Shown piece by piece: positions 50,557 to 59,790 of a stretch of DNA of 64,000 nt. Each line of letters starts with the position of its first letter. Positions within the stretch are counted from its first letter, which is position 1. Location of the stretch: NCBI GenBank assembly GCA_002413835.1, contig DHXU01000006.1, positions 64,386 through 128,385 of the forward strand, in the 5' to 3' direction. Made by a program: the position numbers and the translations under genes. The DNA is from Candidatus Saccharibacteria bacterium UBA5148. GTDB lineage: Bacteria > Patescibacteriota > Saccharimonadia > Saccharimonadales > UBA4665. The notes under the pieces were generated by a model. That model worked only from the letters and a program-made list of their open reading frames with translations, had not been told where the DNA came from and made no database searches.

Positions 50557-51540
50557 TTAGCCCAGAACGATGTAGTCGAAACCGAGACTGCTGTTGGACG
50601 GCGGCGTCGAGTTAGAACAGACACTGAAGGTGGTGGAGGTCCGGTTGACGTAGTATTGCACGCTGGAAGCGTCCGAGCTGGTCGGCGTGATGACGACGTG
50701 CGGTGTGCTGCTGAACTTCTTGTTGAAGTTCACGGTGACGAAGCAGCCTGCCGGTATGGTGCCACCGCCGGTATTGATATTGATGCTACCGCTGGTGTCG
50801 GATCCGCTGATTGATACCGTGCCGCCACTGCCGAGTGCTGTGCCGTTGGACCTGCCGGGCGAGGCGCCACCAGCAACAATATGGCTGCTGAGCGCCAGAT
50901 CGCCAAGTATTTGTAACTGGCTGGTAGCAATCTGTGGTGCCGATATGTTGCCTCCGAATGTGCCACCGCCGGTGACGCTCAGATTCTTTTTGACATTCAG
51001 CTGGCCGAGTACCGAAGTGTCGCCGCCAATAGTAAGTGTTTTATTTACCTGGACCTGGTCAAATGTGCTGTCTCCTGAGACGGTAATGCCAGGCAGGTTG
51101 AGCGAGCCGTTGACGTGGATCGTGCCGGCGACATCCAGGCTGTCCCGGATCAGCACCTTGCCTGCGAATACGGCGTTGGATTGGACGTTCAGGATCTGCT
51201 TCGGATCGCCGACGGTTGCGTCAGTCTTGGATAACTGGCTCAGTGCGTCCTGGGAAAGCGTCTGGCTGCTTATCTTAGGATCCTCTTTGGTTGACTGCTT
51301 GATCATGGTGATCGCCAGGATACCACCGGCGATGACGAGCATCAGGATGAACAGCAATAGATAGATATTGACGCGGTGAGTGAGCTTTTTGATACCCTTC
51401 GGGCCGGATTTTGGAGCCGGAGTGGGTTGGCTATTAGTTGGTTGGCTATTGCCATCAGACGAGCTCTCTAGCGAGTCGGTTTCAATGACCGAGCCGCTGG
51501 TGTCTTCTGAATTCTCCGGCTTTTTGTTGTCTGTATCCAT
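50557..51540 (-). CDS. Membrane-anchored bactofilin-like beta-repeat protein
   Basis: 327 residues. A polar, disordered N-terminus (about 1-50) and one transmembrane helix (about 58-80) with no signal cleavage place the rest outside the cell. Residues 110-215 form a regular short beta-repeat (AGKVLIRDSLDVAGTIHVNG; SLNLPGITVSGDSTF; QVNKTLTIGGDTSV), as in bactofilins or trimeric fibre stalks. The C-terminal about 100 residues, with a conserved Cys and HVVITPTSSDASSVQYYVNR, resemble the tips of phage and surface fibres. It may be a cell-surface fibre between the F1-like operon and locus B. Confidence 0.55.
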   Translation of the reverse strand: MDTDNKKPENSEDTSGSVIETDSLESSSDGNSQPTNSQPTPAPKSGPKGIKKLTHRVNIYLLLFILMLVIAGGILAITMIKQSTKEDPKISSQTLSQDALSQLSKTDATVGDPKQILNVQSNAVFAGKVLIRDSLDVAGTIHVNGSLNLPGITVSGDSTFDQVQVNKTLTIGGDTSVLGQLNVKKNLSVTGGGTFGGNISAPQIATSQLQILGDLALSSHIVAGGASPGRSNGTALGSGGTVSISGSDTSGSININTGGGTIPAGCFVTVNFNKKFSSTPHVVITPTSSDASSVQYYVNRTSTTFSVCSNSTPPSNSSLGFDYIVLG

Positions 51541-51654
51541 ATGTCTGATGTTCGCTGTGAGTTAGCTATGCAAGCTTACTATACTAAATATCAGCATAAA
51601 CGTAAACGGAATTGTCATTTATGCCATCCTGGGGCACAATAGGTAGAAGGTATT

Positions 51655-52392
51655 ATGTGTAGTTTACGACGATTTCTGGCGGCATGTCTCCTGTGTGTAC
51701 TCACGGCGTTATCTAATACGCCGACAGTTATTGCTGCCCAGGCCAATTCAACGAATTACGGCGTCAATGAGGTGTTTTTCGGCAGCGGTGGCGAACTGCA
51801 TGCTTGTTCGACGACCTACTGTGCCAAGCAGTCTGCCGGTGAGCTGACAGTGGGCAACACGAAGAGTACGAATTACCAGGCGCAGGGCGGACAGAATACC
51901 GAGCGGGAACCATACCTTAACGTCAGTGTTGCGTCAGGTGTTGTAAACCTGGGAATACTGGACGCGGCATCGACGGCGAGCGGCAGTACGACATTTAACG
52001 TCAAGACGTACCTGGCGTCCGGATACACTGTGTACGTCGATGGTTCCTCACCCAAGAACAAAGGTGGTCACATCTTGACTCCGATGTCGACGGCGACGAC
52101 GTCACAGATAGGTATTGAACAGTTCGGCGTGAACCTCCGGCAGAACACCGTGCCAGCAGTCGGCTCCGACGTGACACAGGTGCCAAGTGGAACGTTCAGC
52201 TTTGGTGGTCCATTGACTGGGTATAATACCGTCAATAACTTCAAATATGTTGCAGGTGATGCAGTAGCTGGCTCGGCCAGTAGTAGCGGTGAGACAGACT
52301 ATACACTGGCGATGATTGCGAACATTGCGACGATTACCCAAGGCGGAGTCTATGGCGGCCGGTTGGTACTGAATGTCATCCCAACATTTTAG
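51655..52392 (+). CDS. Small secreted WxL-like beta protein
   Basis: 245 residues. Signal segment (about 5-27) ends near AAQA; the mature protein has FFGSGGELHACSTTYCAKQSAGELTVG with a Cys pair, then the shared C-terminal domain: LNVSVASGVVNLGILD, IGIEQFGVNLRQNTVP, GYNTVNNFKYVAGDAVAGSA and the end VYGGRLVLNVIPTF. The same EQFGV and terminal aromatic features recur in the other small proteins of loci A and B. First gene of locus B. Confidence 0.55.
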   Translation: MCSLRRFLAACLLCVLTALSNTPTVIAAQANSTNYGVNEVFFGSGGELHACSTTYCAKQSAGELTVGNTKSTNYQAQGGQNTEREPYLNVSVASGVVNLGILDAASTASGSTTFNVKTYLASGYTVYVDGSSPKNKGGHILTPMSTATTSQIGIEQFGVNLRQNTVPAVGSDVTQVPSGTFSFGGPLTGYNTVNNFKYVAGDAVAGSASSSGETDYTLAMIANIATITQGGVYGGRLVLNVIPTF

Positions 52393-52513
52393 AGCTACTT
52401 TAGAACCATTTTAGGGTTGTGGATAACCTGCATATTGTGGCCTTGCATCAGTGTAATGCTTATGGTAAACTACCGCAGTAACAGATAAAACAAAAAATCA
52501 AACAGGAGAAAGT

Positions 52514-53791
52514 ATGAATACTATTAAACGCCTCGTCAGCCGCAGTGGAAGCCTGTTTGCTGCGCTGGCCTTTACGGTCGCGGTAGTCGCCCCAACTGTC
52601 ATATCCAGCACAGCGTTTGCTTCAGGACAGTTCTCCCCGCGCAAGTTAACCATGAGTAGCCAGACGTTAGGTACCATATCAACTGATGCCAACGGTACGG
52701 CTGTTGCCGCCGGCCAAGGTGGTAACGGTGTCAAAGTCAATAACACCTTCAACTTCACACTTGGGACATCCGGTGCGACGATCGGTTCGCTTGCGCTGCA
52801 ATACTGTACGACACCATTGTTCGGCACGACCTGTACAGCTCCGACCGGTCTGAACACGGCGACGATCGCGACCGTTGCGTCACAGAGTGGTTTTGCGGCT
52901 ACGGCGCCGGCACTTGATACGTCAACTGTTGCGAACACTGGTGGTATCTTTACCACTACGCCATGTTCCGGGTCATCGCCATACCGTTCCAATTGTATTC
53001 TTATGAAACGTGGTACACCTACGCTTGATACTGGTACTCCAGCCATTACTTTGTCATTCGGACAGGGCGGTAGTACAGACTGGATCACCAACCCAACGGT
53101 TGTCGGTACTTTCTACGTCCGCATCACGACCTTCTCAGACATCGCCTACACGACTGTTGTCGACCAGGCGGCTGTCGCAGGATCGGTCAACACAGCAATC
53201 GACATCACCGCTAAGGTCCAGGAAAAGTTAAACTTCAGCGTCGCAGCTGCGACAGTTGCTCCTGGAGCTACCTGCACAGCTTTGACGGGTACCGGCGCCA
53301 TCACGCTGGGTTCTGCCGGCGTTTTGGATAACACCACAGCTTACGATAACCATTCATACTTCCGAATTAGCACCAATGCTGCCAATGGAACGAGTATCTT
53401 GTACTCTGGTGACACTCTTAAGTCGGCAGGCGGCACAAACTCGATTACTGCAGCCGGCGGTACCAAGACGCTGAGCGCCCCAGGTACCTCACAGTTCGGC
53501 CTTGGCCTCGACTCTAGTGACACGCTGGCGGGAAATGGTTACCTGTTCAACAACCTGACAGCAGCAGCTCAGTACAATAGTGCGCAGGGTAACATTAACC
53601 CAACGATTGCAGCTATGATTGCCCTCGATACTGCGAGCATGAGTACACCTGTCCAAATTGCCAGCGCAGCAAGTGGTACGACGGTTTCTTGTGACACTGG
53701 GTCGGTACGATACGTGGCTAACATCAGCACGACGACCAAACCTGGTATTTACCAGACGACCATCAACTACATAGCTGTCCCTACATTCTAA
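52514..53791 (+). CDS. Secreted WxL-like beta protein (two-domain type)
   Basis: 425 residues. Signal segment (about 15-38, ending near AFAS), then an N-terminal domain shared with the proteins at 55215, 56342 and 58549 (PRKLTMSSQTL; LALQYCTTPLFGTTCTAP; TFYVRITTFSD) and the C-terminal domain from ITAKVQEKLNFSV onward with SQFGLGL and the end IYQTTINYIAVPTF. Four cysteines may form disulphides. AGGAG precedes the ATG. A strong terminator follows. Likely an abundant surface protein; the partner may be the DUF916-like protein next door. Confidence 0.6.
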   Translation: MNTIKRLVSRSGSLFAALAFTVAVVAPTVISSTAFASGQFSPRKLTMSSQTLGTISTDANGTAVAAGQGGNGVKVNNTFNFTLGTSGATIGSLALQYCTTPLFGTTCTAPTGLNTATIATVASQSGFAATAPALDTSTVANTGGIFTTTPCSGSSPYRSNCILMKRGTPTLDTGTPAITLSFGQGGSTDWITNPTVVGTFYVRITTFSDIAYTTVVDQAAVAGSVNTAIDITAKVQEKLNFSVAAATVAPGATCTALTGTGAITLGSAGVLDNTTAYDNHSYFRISTNAANGTSILYSGDTLKSAGGTNSITAAGGTKTLSAPGTSQFGLGLDSSDTLAGNGYLFNNLTAAAQYNSAQGNINPTIAAMIALDTASMSTPVQIASAASGTTVSCDTGSVRYVANISTTTKPGIYQTTINYIAVPTF

Positions 53792-53810
53792 ACAGATTGC
53801 AGATTTGCAA

Positions 53811-53847
53811 AAAGAACAACACCCTCATTGCAGGGTGTTGTTCTTTT
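53811..53847 (+). terminator. Strong rho-independent terminator
   Basis: A 15-16 bp stem (AAAGAACAACACCCT with its complement) and a six-base loop CATTGC, flanked by A and T tracts so that it can act in both directions. Confidence 0.9.
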
Positions 53848-53950
53848 ATATAATACGGAGCAATCTATAAAATGCTTGTTCTAATATCAGCCGGCACTTG
53901 CTACAATAGTCGGGACAAGGGTTGTGTGGCTCGTAATAAAAGAGGAAAAT

Positions 53951-55015
53951 ATGCAGACTATAAGACATCGCTTAGCATCAATTGTAACAGTAATAGTAAT
54001 GATGGGGGTCGCATTCGTTGTACCATACAGCCATGTATTGGCAGCTTCTAACAGCTTGGGGGTCAATCCGCGGCGCGATTACACAATAAAGGCTGGCGAG
54101 AAGGTCAGTGACACGATATATGTCACAAATCTTAGCAAGACAGACGGCTTGACCATAGATATCCAGTTGGTCGATTTCGGCGCCAAGGACGAAACTGGCT
54201 CGCCGAAGCTGCTGCTAGGTCAGAAGGAACCGACTCGCTGGTCGCTGAAGTCGTATCTGACGGTTGTCAAAAATGTTAAAATCGCTGCTGGCCAGTCAAC
54301 GCAAATACCGTTCACGATTGCCATTCCAGCCAATGTCGGAGCCGGCAGCTACTACGGTGCCATCAAGTATTCGACAGGTGGGGACGGTGGCACGAGCAGC
54401 AACGTCAGTCTAACCAGCTCCAGCGCTACACTAGTATTCGTACGCGTGCCCGGTGAAGCCAACGATGCCCTGCTGCTGAAAGAGTTCGGCGCCTTTACGC
54501 CAAACATGGCCGGGGATACTGGCGATTTTGGATCATTCTACGGCGGTTCTGCTCCGAAATACCTGTCATATCGCCTGACAAACACTGGTAATGTTGCTGA
54601 GCAGCCGAATGGCAGTGTCGTCCTGAAAGATATGTTTGGCAAGCAGACTAAGCTGTTTGAGAAGGCCAACCCGAATAACAATATCGTCTTGATAGACCAG
54701 ACCCGGCGCTTCGACCTCTGCCTGAATGGAGAAAAGACGACACAGAAGGACAAAGAAACCGGCCGCGACGTCGATGTTTCGAAATGTAAGGACTCCAGGC
54801 TGAAACCAGGCCGATACACAGCCCAGATAGATATCGTCTATGGAGATAACGGTAGCGCCCAGCACGAGCTGCGCAAAGTTGCCAGTTTCTGGTACTTGCC
54901 GCTGTGGTTCATCATAGCCATTGCCGTTGTACTGCTGCTGATTGCCGGGATTGTCTGGCTACTCGTCCACACGATCCGAGGCAAGAAAAAGTACCGCAGC
55001 GCAGTCCGGCGGTAG
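53951..55015 (+). CDS. DUF916-like tail-anchored surface protein
   Basis: 354 residues from ATG 53951 with AGAGGAAAAT upstream (GTG 53924 rejected). Signal segment (about 10-33), then SLGVNPRRDYTIKAGEKVSDTI, FTIAIPANVGAGSYYGAIKYSTG and a second Ig-like domain (RLTNTGNVAEQPNGSVVL), with a Cys pair near 256 and 278, and a C-terminal membrane helix (about 318-342) with a basic end. This is the DUF916/WxLIP pattern. An insert with a glycine-rich segment (TGGDGGTSS) is unusual. It probably anchors one of the flanking small proteins. Confidence 0.6.
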   Translation: MQTIRHRLASIVTVIVMMGVAFVVPYSHVLAASNSLGVNPRRDYTIKAGEKVSDTIYVTNLSKTDGLTIDIQLVDFGAKDETGSPKLLLGQKEPTRWSLKSYLTVVKNVKIAAGQSTQIPFTIAIPANVGAGSYYGAIKYSTGGDGGTSSNVSLTSSSATLVFVRVPGEANDALLLKEFGAFTPNMAGDTGDFGSFYGGSAPKYLSYRLTNTGNVAEQPNGSVVLKDMFGKQTKLFEKANPNNNIVLIDQTRRFDLCLNGEKTTQKDKETGRDVDVSKCKDSRLKPGRYTAQIDIVYGDNGSAQHELRKVASFWYLPLWFIIAIAVVLLLIAGIVWLLVHTIRGKKKYRSAVRR

Positions 55016-55214
55016 TATTGTCAGCGTCCAAGTCAGTAGTGTATGCTTACCGGAACAGTGGACTATGGGTACCTGTGGATAAAGTCAGAATAATCTAATG
55101 TTTCTGCAAAAAAAGTCTTGTGCAGGATAAAGTGCTTATGGTACACTTCGGATGTAACTAAAAAAACCAAAACTTTAACATAAATAATAAAGACAGAAAC
55201 GACGAGGAGAAAGC

Positions 55215-56324
55215 ATGACTTTCAAAACTAGAGTAAAGCGTACCGGTTGCTTGCTGGTAGTGGCTGCCTTTGCTTTGGCGATAGTCTCGACGGTGCGACC
55301 AGCACCAGCCGCTGCCTATGGCCTACTGAGTAGCCGCTCCATTCAAATGAGCAGTTCAGCCAATGGTGCTACCAACACAGCGTATAAGGTCGGATTTACG
55401 ACTGTAACTAACAACCAGAACGTCGGTTCAGTCGTTGTGGAGTTCTGTTCAAACACTCCTATCCTTGGAGATGCCTGTACGGCTCCAACCGGGTTCAACA
55501 CTAATGAGGCCACTCTGGCTATGAACAACCTGACGGGTGTTGTCACGGGATTATCTATTGATACGACAAACAGTACAGCTAATACAGTTGTCCTGACCCG
55601 TACAGTTGGCACGGTTACCAACGGTGCAACATCATTTGAACTCGGTGATGGTACGAGCAATGGTATCACCAATCCAACTAACACCAATACGACCTTTTTT
55701 GCTCGCATCATGACCTTCACAACGACTGATGGTTCGGGCAGTGAAACAGTTGATTCGCTCGATGCCGGCGGCGTCGCGCTCAGTACAGCCAACGTCCTGA
55801 ACGTCACTGCCAAGGTCCAGGAAACATTGACCTTCTGCGTCTACACCATGGCAAACTGTGCCGCCGGTGGCACAGCCGTGGCTCTTGGTGACAGTAACGG
55901 CGTGCTGTCGTCAACTAGCACAACATACACCAATACTGCTAAATATGATTTGGCCAGCAATGCCCTTGGTGGCGTCGCCGTCAAGCTGAAGGGTGATACT
56001 CTGAAGTCTGGTTCATTCTCAATTACTCCCTCAGGTTCAACCTGTACTGTAGACACCGCGGCAACTGCGACCGAACAATTCGGCGTTCGCGTATCGACCG
56101 CCGGTGCTGGCCAGACCGCCGATCCAATCTACGCCTGTGGTGTCAATAACCATAGCTTCGATGTCGCTAATACCAACACTATTTACGGAGAAAATATTTC
56201 AACCACAGCCGGTGCGACCGATGCTTCAACAAGCACACTCGAACTGGCCGCCAAATCAGCCGGTACGACAGAGGCTGGTACCTACACCACCACATTAACT
56301 CTGATTGCTACTGCAACATACTAA
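55215..56324 (+). CDS. Secreted WxL-like beta protein (two-domain type)
   Basis: 369 residues, preceded by GAGGAGA. Signal segment (about 10-34), N-terminal domain SSRSIQMSSSANGATNTAYK, VVVEFCSNTPILGDACTAPTGF and TFFARIMTF, then VTAKVQETLTFCVYT and the C-terminal domain with EQFGVRV and the end TYTTTLTLIATATY. It is strikingly similar to the protein at 58549 over its whole length, so the two are recent paralogues. Two Cys pairs are conserved between them. Confidence 0.65.
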   Translation: MTFKTRVKRTGCLLVVAAFALAIVSTVRPAPAAAYGLLSSRSIQMSSSANGATNTAYKVGFTTVTNNQNVGSVVVEFCSNTPILGDACTAPTGFNTNEATLAMNNLTGVVTGLSIDTTNSTANTVVLTRTVGTVTNGATSFELGDGTSNGITNPTNTNTTFFARIMTFTTTDGSGSETVDSLDAGGVALSTANVLNVTAKVQETLTFCVYTMANCAAGGTAVALGDSNGVLSSTSTTYTNTAKYDLASNALGGVAVKLKGDTLKSGSFSITPSGSTCTVDTAATATEQFGVRVSTAGAGQTADPIYACGVNNHSFDVANTNTIYGENISTTAGATDASTSTLELAAKSAGTTEAGTYTTTLTLIATATY

Positions 56325-56341
56325 ACCCTAGGAGACGCGGG

Positions 56342-57430
56342 ATGCGGCGCAAACTGCGACAACTTAATCTGCGCATACCTGGGCTCAGTCGGCCCAGATT
56401 TCTGACACTTACTCTGGTGCTACTGCTGGCTGCAGTTGTACCGTTTGTAGTTTTCGGTACATCCAGCGCAGCCATGTTGTCATTCCGGCATCTGCAACTG
56501 TCTGACGGTACCATTAGCCATGCTGGTGTAAAGTATTCCTTCAGCTTCAATACTAATACCAGTGGTCCAATCGGTTCAGTATCGTTCGAGGTGTGTTCTA
56601 ACTACCAGTATGAAAACGGTGATCCGTGTACTATCCCGAACGGCTTTGATGCATCGAATGCAACGCTGACCGGGCAGACGGGCATTACTGATTTTAATCT
56701 CCAGACACCTCCAACTAACTCCAGGCTGCTCGTACGGCGGCCGATTGCGACAGCCGTAGTACCACAGCAATTGACGGTCGAATTCTCTAACCTTAAGAAT
56801 CCATCCGACATCGGTAGCTACTATGTTCGCATCCAGACATATGCCTCGACGGATGGTAATGGGCCGGAAGTTGACTACGGCGTCGTCGTCTTCGCTACTA
56901 ATGATGGTATTTCTATCAGTACCGAAGTACCACCATATCTGCAGTTTTGCACTGGAATTACGATTGATGGTTTCAACTGTGGCACGGCTCAGGGTAGTTT
57001 TATCAGTTTTGGCGAGTTGTCCAGCCGGGCACCGCGGGTCGCTACCTCCCAAATGCTGGCGAGTACCAATGCTATCTATGGGTATAGTATCACTTTGGCT
57101 GGCAGCACTATGACCGCCGGTACGAACGTCATTCCAGCTATGAGTGGCGGTATTTCCCGTCCTGGCAGCAACCAGTTCGGCCTGAACGCCCGGGCAAACA
57201 ATACGCCTGAGGTTGGCAGCGATGCGGATGGTCCGGGTTTTACGAGCCCAAGTAACGGCTATCAAACACCAAATCAGTTTAAGTTTGTGAACGGCGATAT
57301 TATTGCCAGCAGTGCTACGACCGATGATTTTCGTAAGCTCACCATGAGTTATGTTGTCAATGTCGGTAGTAATCAACCGCCGGGCCGCTACGTGGCGACT
57401 ATCTCGTATATCTGCCTGGCTAACTTTTAG
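56342..57430 (+). CDS. Secreted WxL-like beta protein (diverged member)
   Basis: 362 residues starting 17 bases after the previous stop. Signal segment (about 20-42), then FRHLQLSDGTISHAGVKYSF, VSFEVCSNYQYENGDPCTIPNGF and SYYVRIQTYASTDG as in the sister proteins, VPPYLQFCTG in place of TAKVQE, NQFGLNARANNTPEVGSD and the end RYVATISYICLANF. It lacks the TAKVQE motif but keeps every other landmark, with extra cysteines. Co-transcribed with the preceding gene. Confidence 0.6.
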   Translation: MRRKLRQLNLRIPGLSRPRFLTLTLVLLLAAVVPFVVFGTSSAAMLSFRHLQLSDGTISHAGVKYSFSFNTNTSGPIGSVSFEVCSNYQYENGDPCTIPNGFDASNATLTGQTGITDFNLQTPPTNSRLLVRRPIATAVVPQQLTVEFSNLKNPSDIGSYYVRIQTYASTDGNGPEVDYGVVVFATNDGISISTEVPPYLQFCTGITIDGFNCGTAQGSFISFGELSSRAPRVATSQMLASTNAIYGYSITLAGSTMTAGTNVIPAMSGGISRPGSNQFGLNARANNTPEVGSDADGPGFTSPSNGYQTPNQFKFVNGDIIASSATTDDFRKLTMSYVVNVGSNQPPGRYVATISYICLANF

Positions 57431-57523
57431 TCCTTGAATAAGCTTTAGGGTTTTGGTAAGATATTCTCTAGTAGACTAATACGTGAGGCCCACCCGGGTC
57501 AGACGAGGCCTAGTGAGAAAAAA

Positions 57524-58543
57524 ATGAGTCGTGTCCAAAAAATGTTGGCTATATTTGTAGTCGAGTTTGTCGTTGTAATAAGTGTGTTTATCGGTGTCAG
57601 TGGTACTACTTTTGCTGCCGCGCCAGTCCCGGCCGCACCCAAAGGTACCGGAAACGGGCTGAAGATTGCACCAGTCCGGACTGACATCAGTATCGATAAA
57701 GGTACCAGTCGGACAATCAGCCTGTTTGTTGAAGACATCACAGCTTTTCCTGTGACAGTGCATGGCATTATCAATGATTTTGTCGCCAGTGATGATGAAT
57801 CCGGAGAACCGCGGATTATTCTTGATGACACTCAGCGTGCCCCCGGTAATAGCTTCAAATCACTGATCAGTACCGTGCCGACAATAACGCTGAACCCTAA
57901 TGAGCGCCGTGAAGTCAAAGTAACTCTCAGTGTACCTCCGAATGCAGCCAGCGGCGGCTATTACGGCGCAATCCGCTTTTCTCCTGGCAATGGTGAGAAT
58001 GACAAGAACGTTGCCTTGACGGCGAGCGTCGGTTCAATCTTTCTGGTGCGGGTCCCAGGCAATATAACTGAGAAGTTAAGCGTTGACAGCTTTGGTGTGT
58101 CGCACAACAAAAAATCCGGTTCGCTATTTAGCTCGGGACCGATTACCGTCGAGACCCGCTTTCGTAACTTCGGCAATATCCACGTCCAACCCTTTGGTAA
58201 GATCTATATCAAAAACTTCTCTGGTAAGATAATCGAAACCATCGAGATTAATAATGCTCAGCCACGGGGTAGCGTCCTGCCGGCCAGCGTCCGCAAATTT
58301 GATACGCCTGTACAGCATAAGAAATTCTTTGGTAAGTATACGGCCGAAGGTAGTTTCGGCTATGGTAGCAACGGTGAATTATTATTGGCCAAAAAGACTT
58401 TCTACATCATTCCTTACAAGCTCATCGGAGTGATCGCGGCAATCGTCCTGTTCATGATAGTGGTCATGCCACGACTGATCAAAGCATACAACTCCAACAT
58501 TATCCGAAAAGCCAGCAAACCAAAACAGAATAAACGAAAATAG
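57524..58543 (+). CDS. DUF916-like tail-anchored surface protein
   Basis: 339 residues. Signal segment (about 6-30), GLKIAPVRTDISIDKGTSRTI, NPNERREVKVTLSVPPNA, SGGYYGAIRFSPGN, a second Ig-like domain (NFGNIHVQPFGKIYIKN), and a C-terminal membrane helix (about 300-318) with a long basic tail. It is again the DUF916-type layout, fourth in the window. The next small secreted protein begins five bases after the stop, so anchor and cargo are translated together. Confidence 0.65.
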   Translation: MSRVQKMLAIFVVEFVVVISVFIGVSGTTFAAAPVPAAPKGTGNGLKIAPVRTDISIDKGTSRTISLFVEDITAFPVTVHGIINDFVASDDESGEPRIILDDTQRAPGNSFKSLISTVPTITLNPNERREVKVTLSVPPNAASGGYYGAIRFSPGNGENDKNVALTASVGSIFLVRVPGNITEKLSVDSFGVSHNKKSGSLFSSGPITVETRFRNFGNIHVQPFGKIYIKNFSGKIIETIEINNAQPRGSVLPASVRKFDTPVQHKKFFGKYTAEGSFGYGSNGELLLAKKTFYIIPYKLIGVIAAIVLFMIVVMPRLIKAYNSNIIRKASKPKQNKRK

Positions 58544-58548
58544 GTAGT

Positions 58549-59706
58549 ATGAAAAACGTGTTGTTCCAGGTGATTCTCGGGCGCATAAGAAGGGCAGAGC
58601 TGGTGGTCCGTCTGCAACGGGTACAGTATAGCGCTGCAGCCGCCTTGCTGGTGTTCGCACTGCTATCTGTATTTCAACCGGCGACTGCCTCAGCCTACGG
58701 GGCGCTCAGCAGTCGGCAGGTGCTTATGAGTAGTACGGCTAATGCCGCGACAAATGTCTCGTACCAGGTAGGGTTTAACACAGTAACTAATGGTCAGACA
58801 ATCGGTTCTGTGGTCGTGGAGTTTTGCGGTAATAGTCCGATCATCGGCGATAGCTGTAGTATTGCGTCTGGATTCAATACTAATTACGCTTCAATATCAC
58901 TCAGCAGTACTGGTAATATCACCGGACTGACTGTAGATACCGTTAACAGTACAACTAATCGGCTTGTATTGAAGCGGACTGCCGCAGCCGTGACCAACGG
59001 TCCGATTAGCCTGACGCTCGGCAATGGCACGACGAACGGATTGACTAACCCGGCCAATGACAACACGACCTTTTATGTGCGCATACTGACCTACGTCGTG
59101 ACGGACGGTGATCCGCTGGGAAGTGAAACGGCTGACTCAACCGATGCCGGCGGCGTCGCACTGAGCACCGCTAACCAGCTGAACGTCACCGCCAAAGTCC
59201 AGGAAACATTGACATTCTGTGTCTATACCGGGGTTGACTGCGCAACGGGTGGCACGGGAGTCACGCTTGGCGATAGTAACGGCGTTCTATTCAACACGGC
59301 GACGACATACACTGGTAATGCTTACTACGATCTGGCGAGCAATGCCTTTGGAGGTGTCTCTGTAAAAATGCAGGGTGACACCTTGAAATCCGGAACCTTT
59401 ACCATAACCCCGGATGGTAATGCATGTACGCCTGATGTGACGACGTCCAGCGTCGAACAGTTTGGCATCCGGATCAGTGCGCCAGGCGCTGGCATGACAG
59501 CGACGGCACCGTATGACTGTGCCGCTGGAAATCACGGCTTTGATGCAGCCAATATAAGTACCTTGTATGGCCAGGAAATAGGAAAGACGACTGGGGCAAC
59601 CGATGTGGCATCGACAACGATTGAACTGGCAGCCAAGTCGGCCGGTACGACCGAGGCCGGCGTCTACACCAGTACGCTAACGCTGGTGGCGACGGCGACG
59701 TATTGA
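58549..59706 (+). CDS. Secreted WxL-like beta protein (two-domain type)
   Basis: 385 residues. The signal segment is at about 24-45 after a basic leader, then SSRQVLMSSTANAATNVSYQ, VVVEFCGNSPIIGDSC, TFYVRILTY, VTAKVQETLTFCVYT, EQFGIRI and the end VYTSTLTLVATATY. It is the close paralogue of 55215. The longer N-terminus could be an alternative start artefact: the first ATG is at 58549, but no ribosome site is clear. Confidence 0.65.
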   Translation: MKNVLFQVILGRIRRAELVVRLQRVQYSAAAALLVFALLSVFQPATASAYGALSSRQVLMSSTANAATNVSYQVGFNTVTNGQTIGSVVVEFCGNSPIIGDSCSIASGFNTNYASISLSSTGNITGLTVDTVNSTTNRLVLKRTAAAVTNGPISLTLGNGTTNGLTNPANDNTTFYVRILTYVVTDGDPLGSETADSTDAGGVALSTANQLNVTAKVQETLTFCVYTGVDCATGGTGVTLGDSNGVLFNTATTYTGNAYYDLASNAFGGVSVKMQGDTLKSGTFTITPDGNACTPDVTTSSVEQFGIRISAPGAGMTATAPYDCAAGNHGFDAANISTLYGQEIGKTTGATDVASTTIELAAKSAGTTEAGVYTSTLTLVATATY

Positions 59707-59790
59707 TGGCTGCCTCTGTATGCGGACCAGCCCCGGTTGTATTTGATCCTCATATCGGTTATGGTATAAATGTAGCGAAGTAATCACAGT

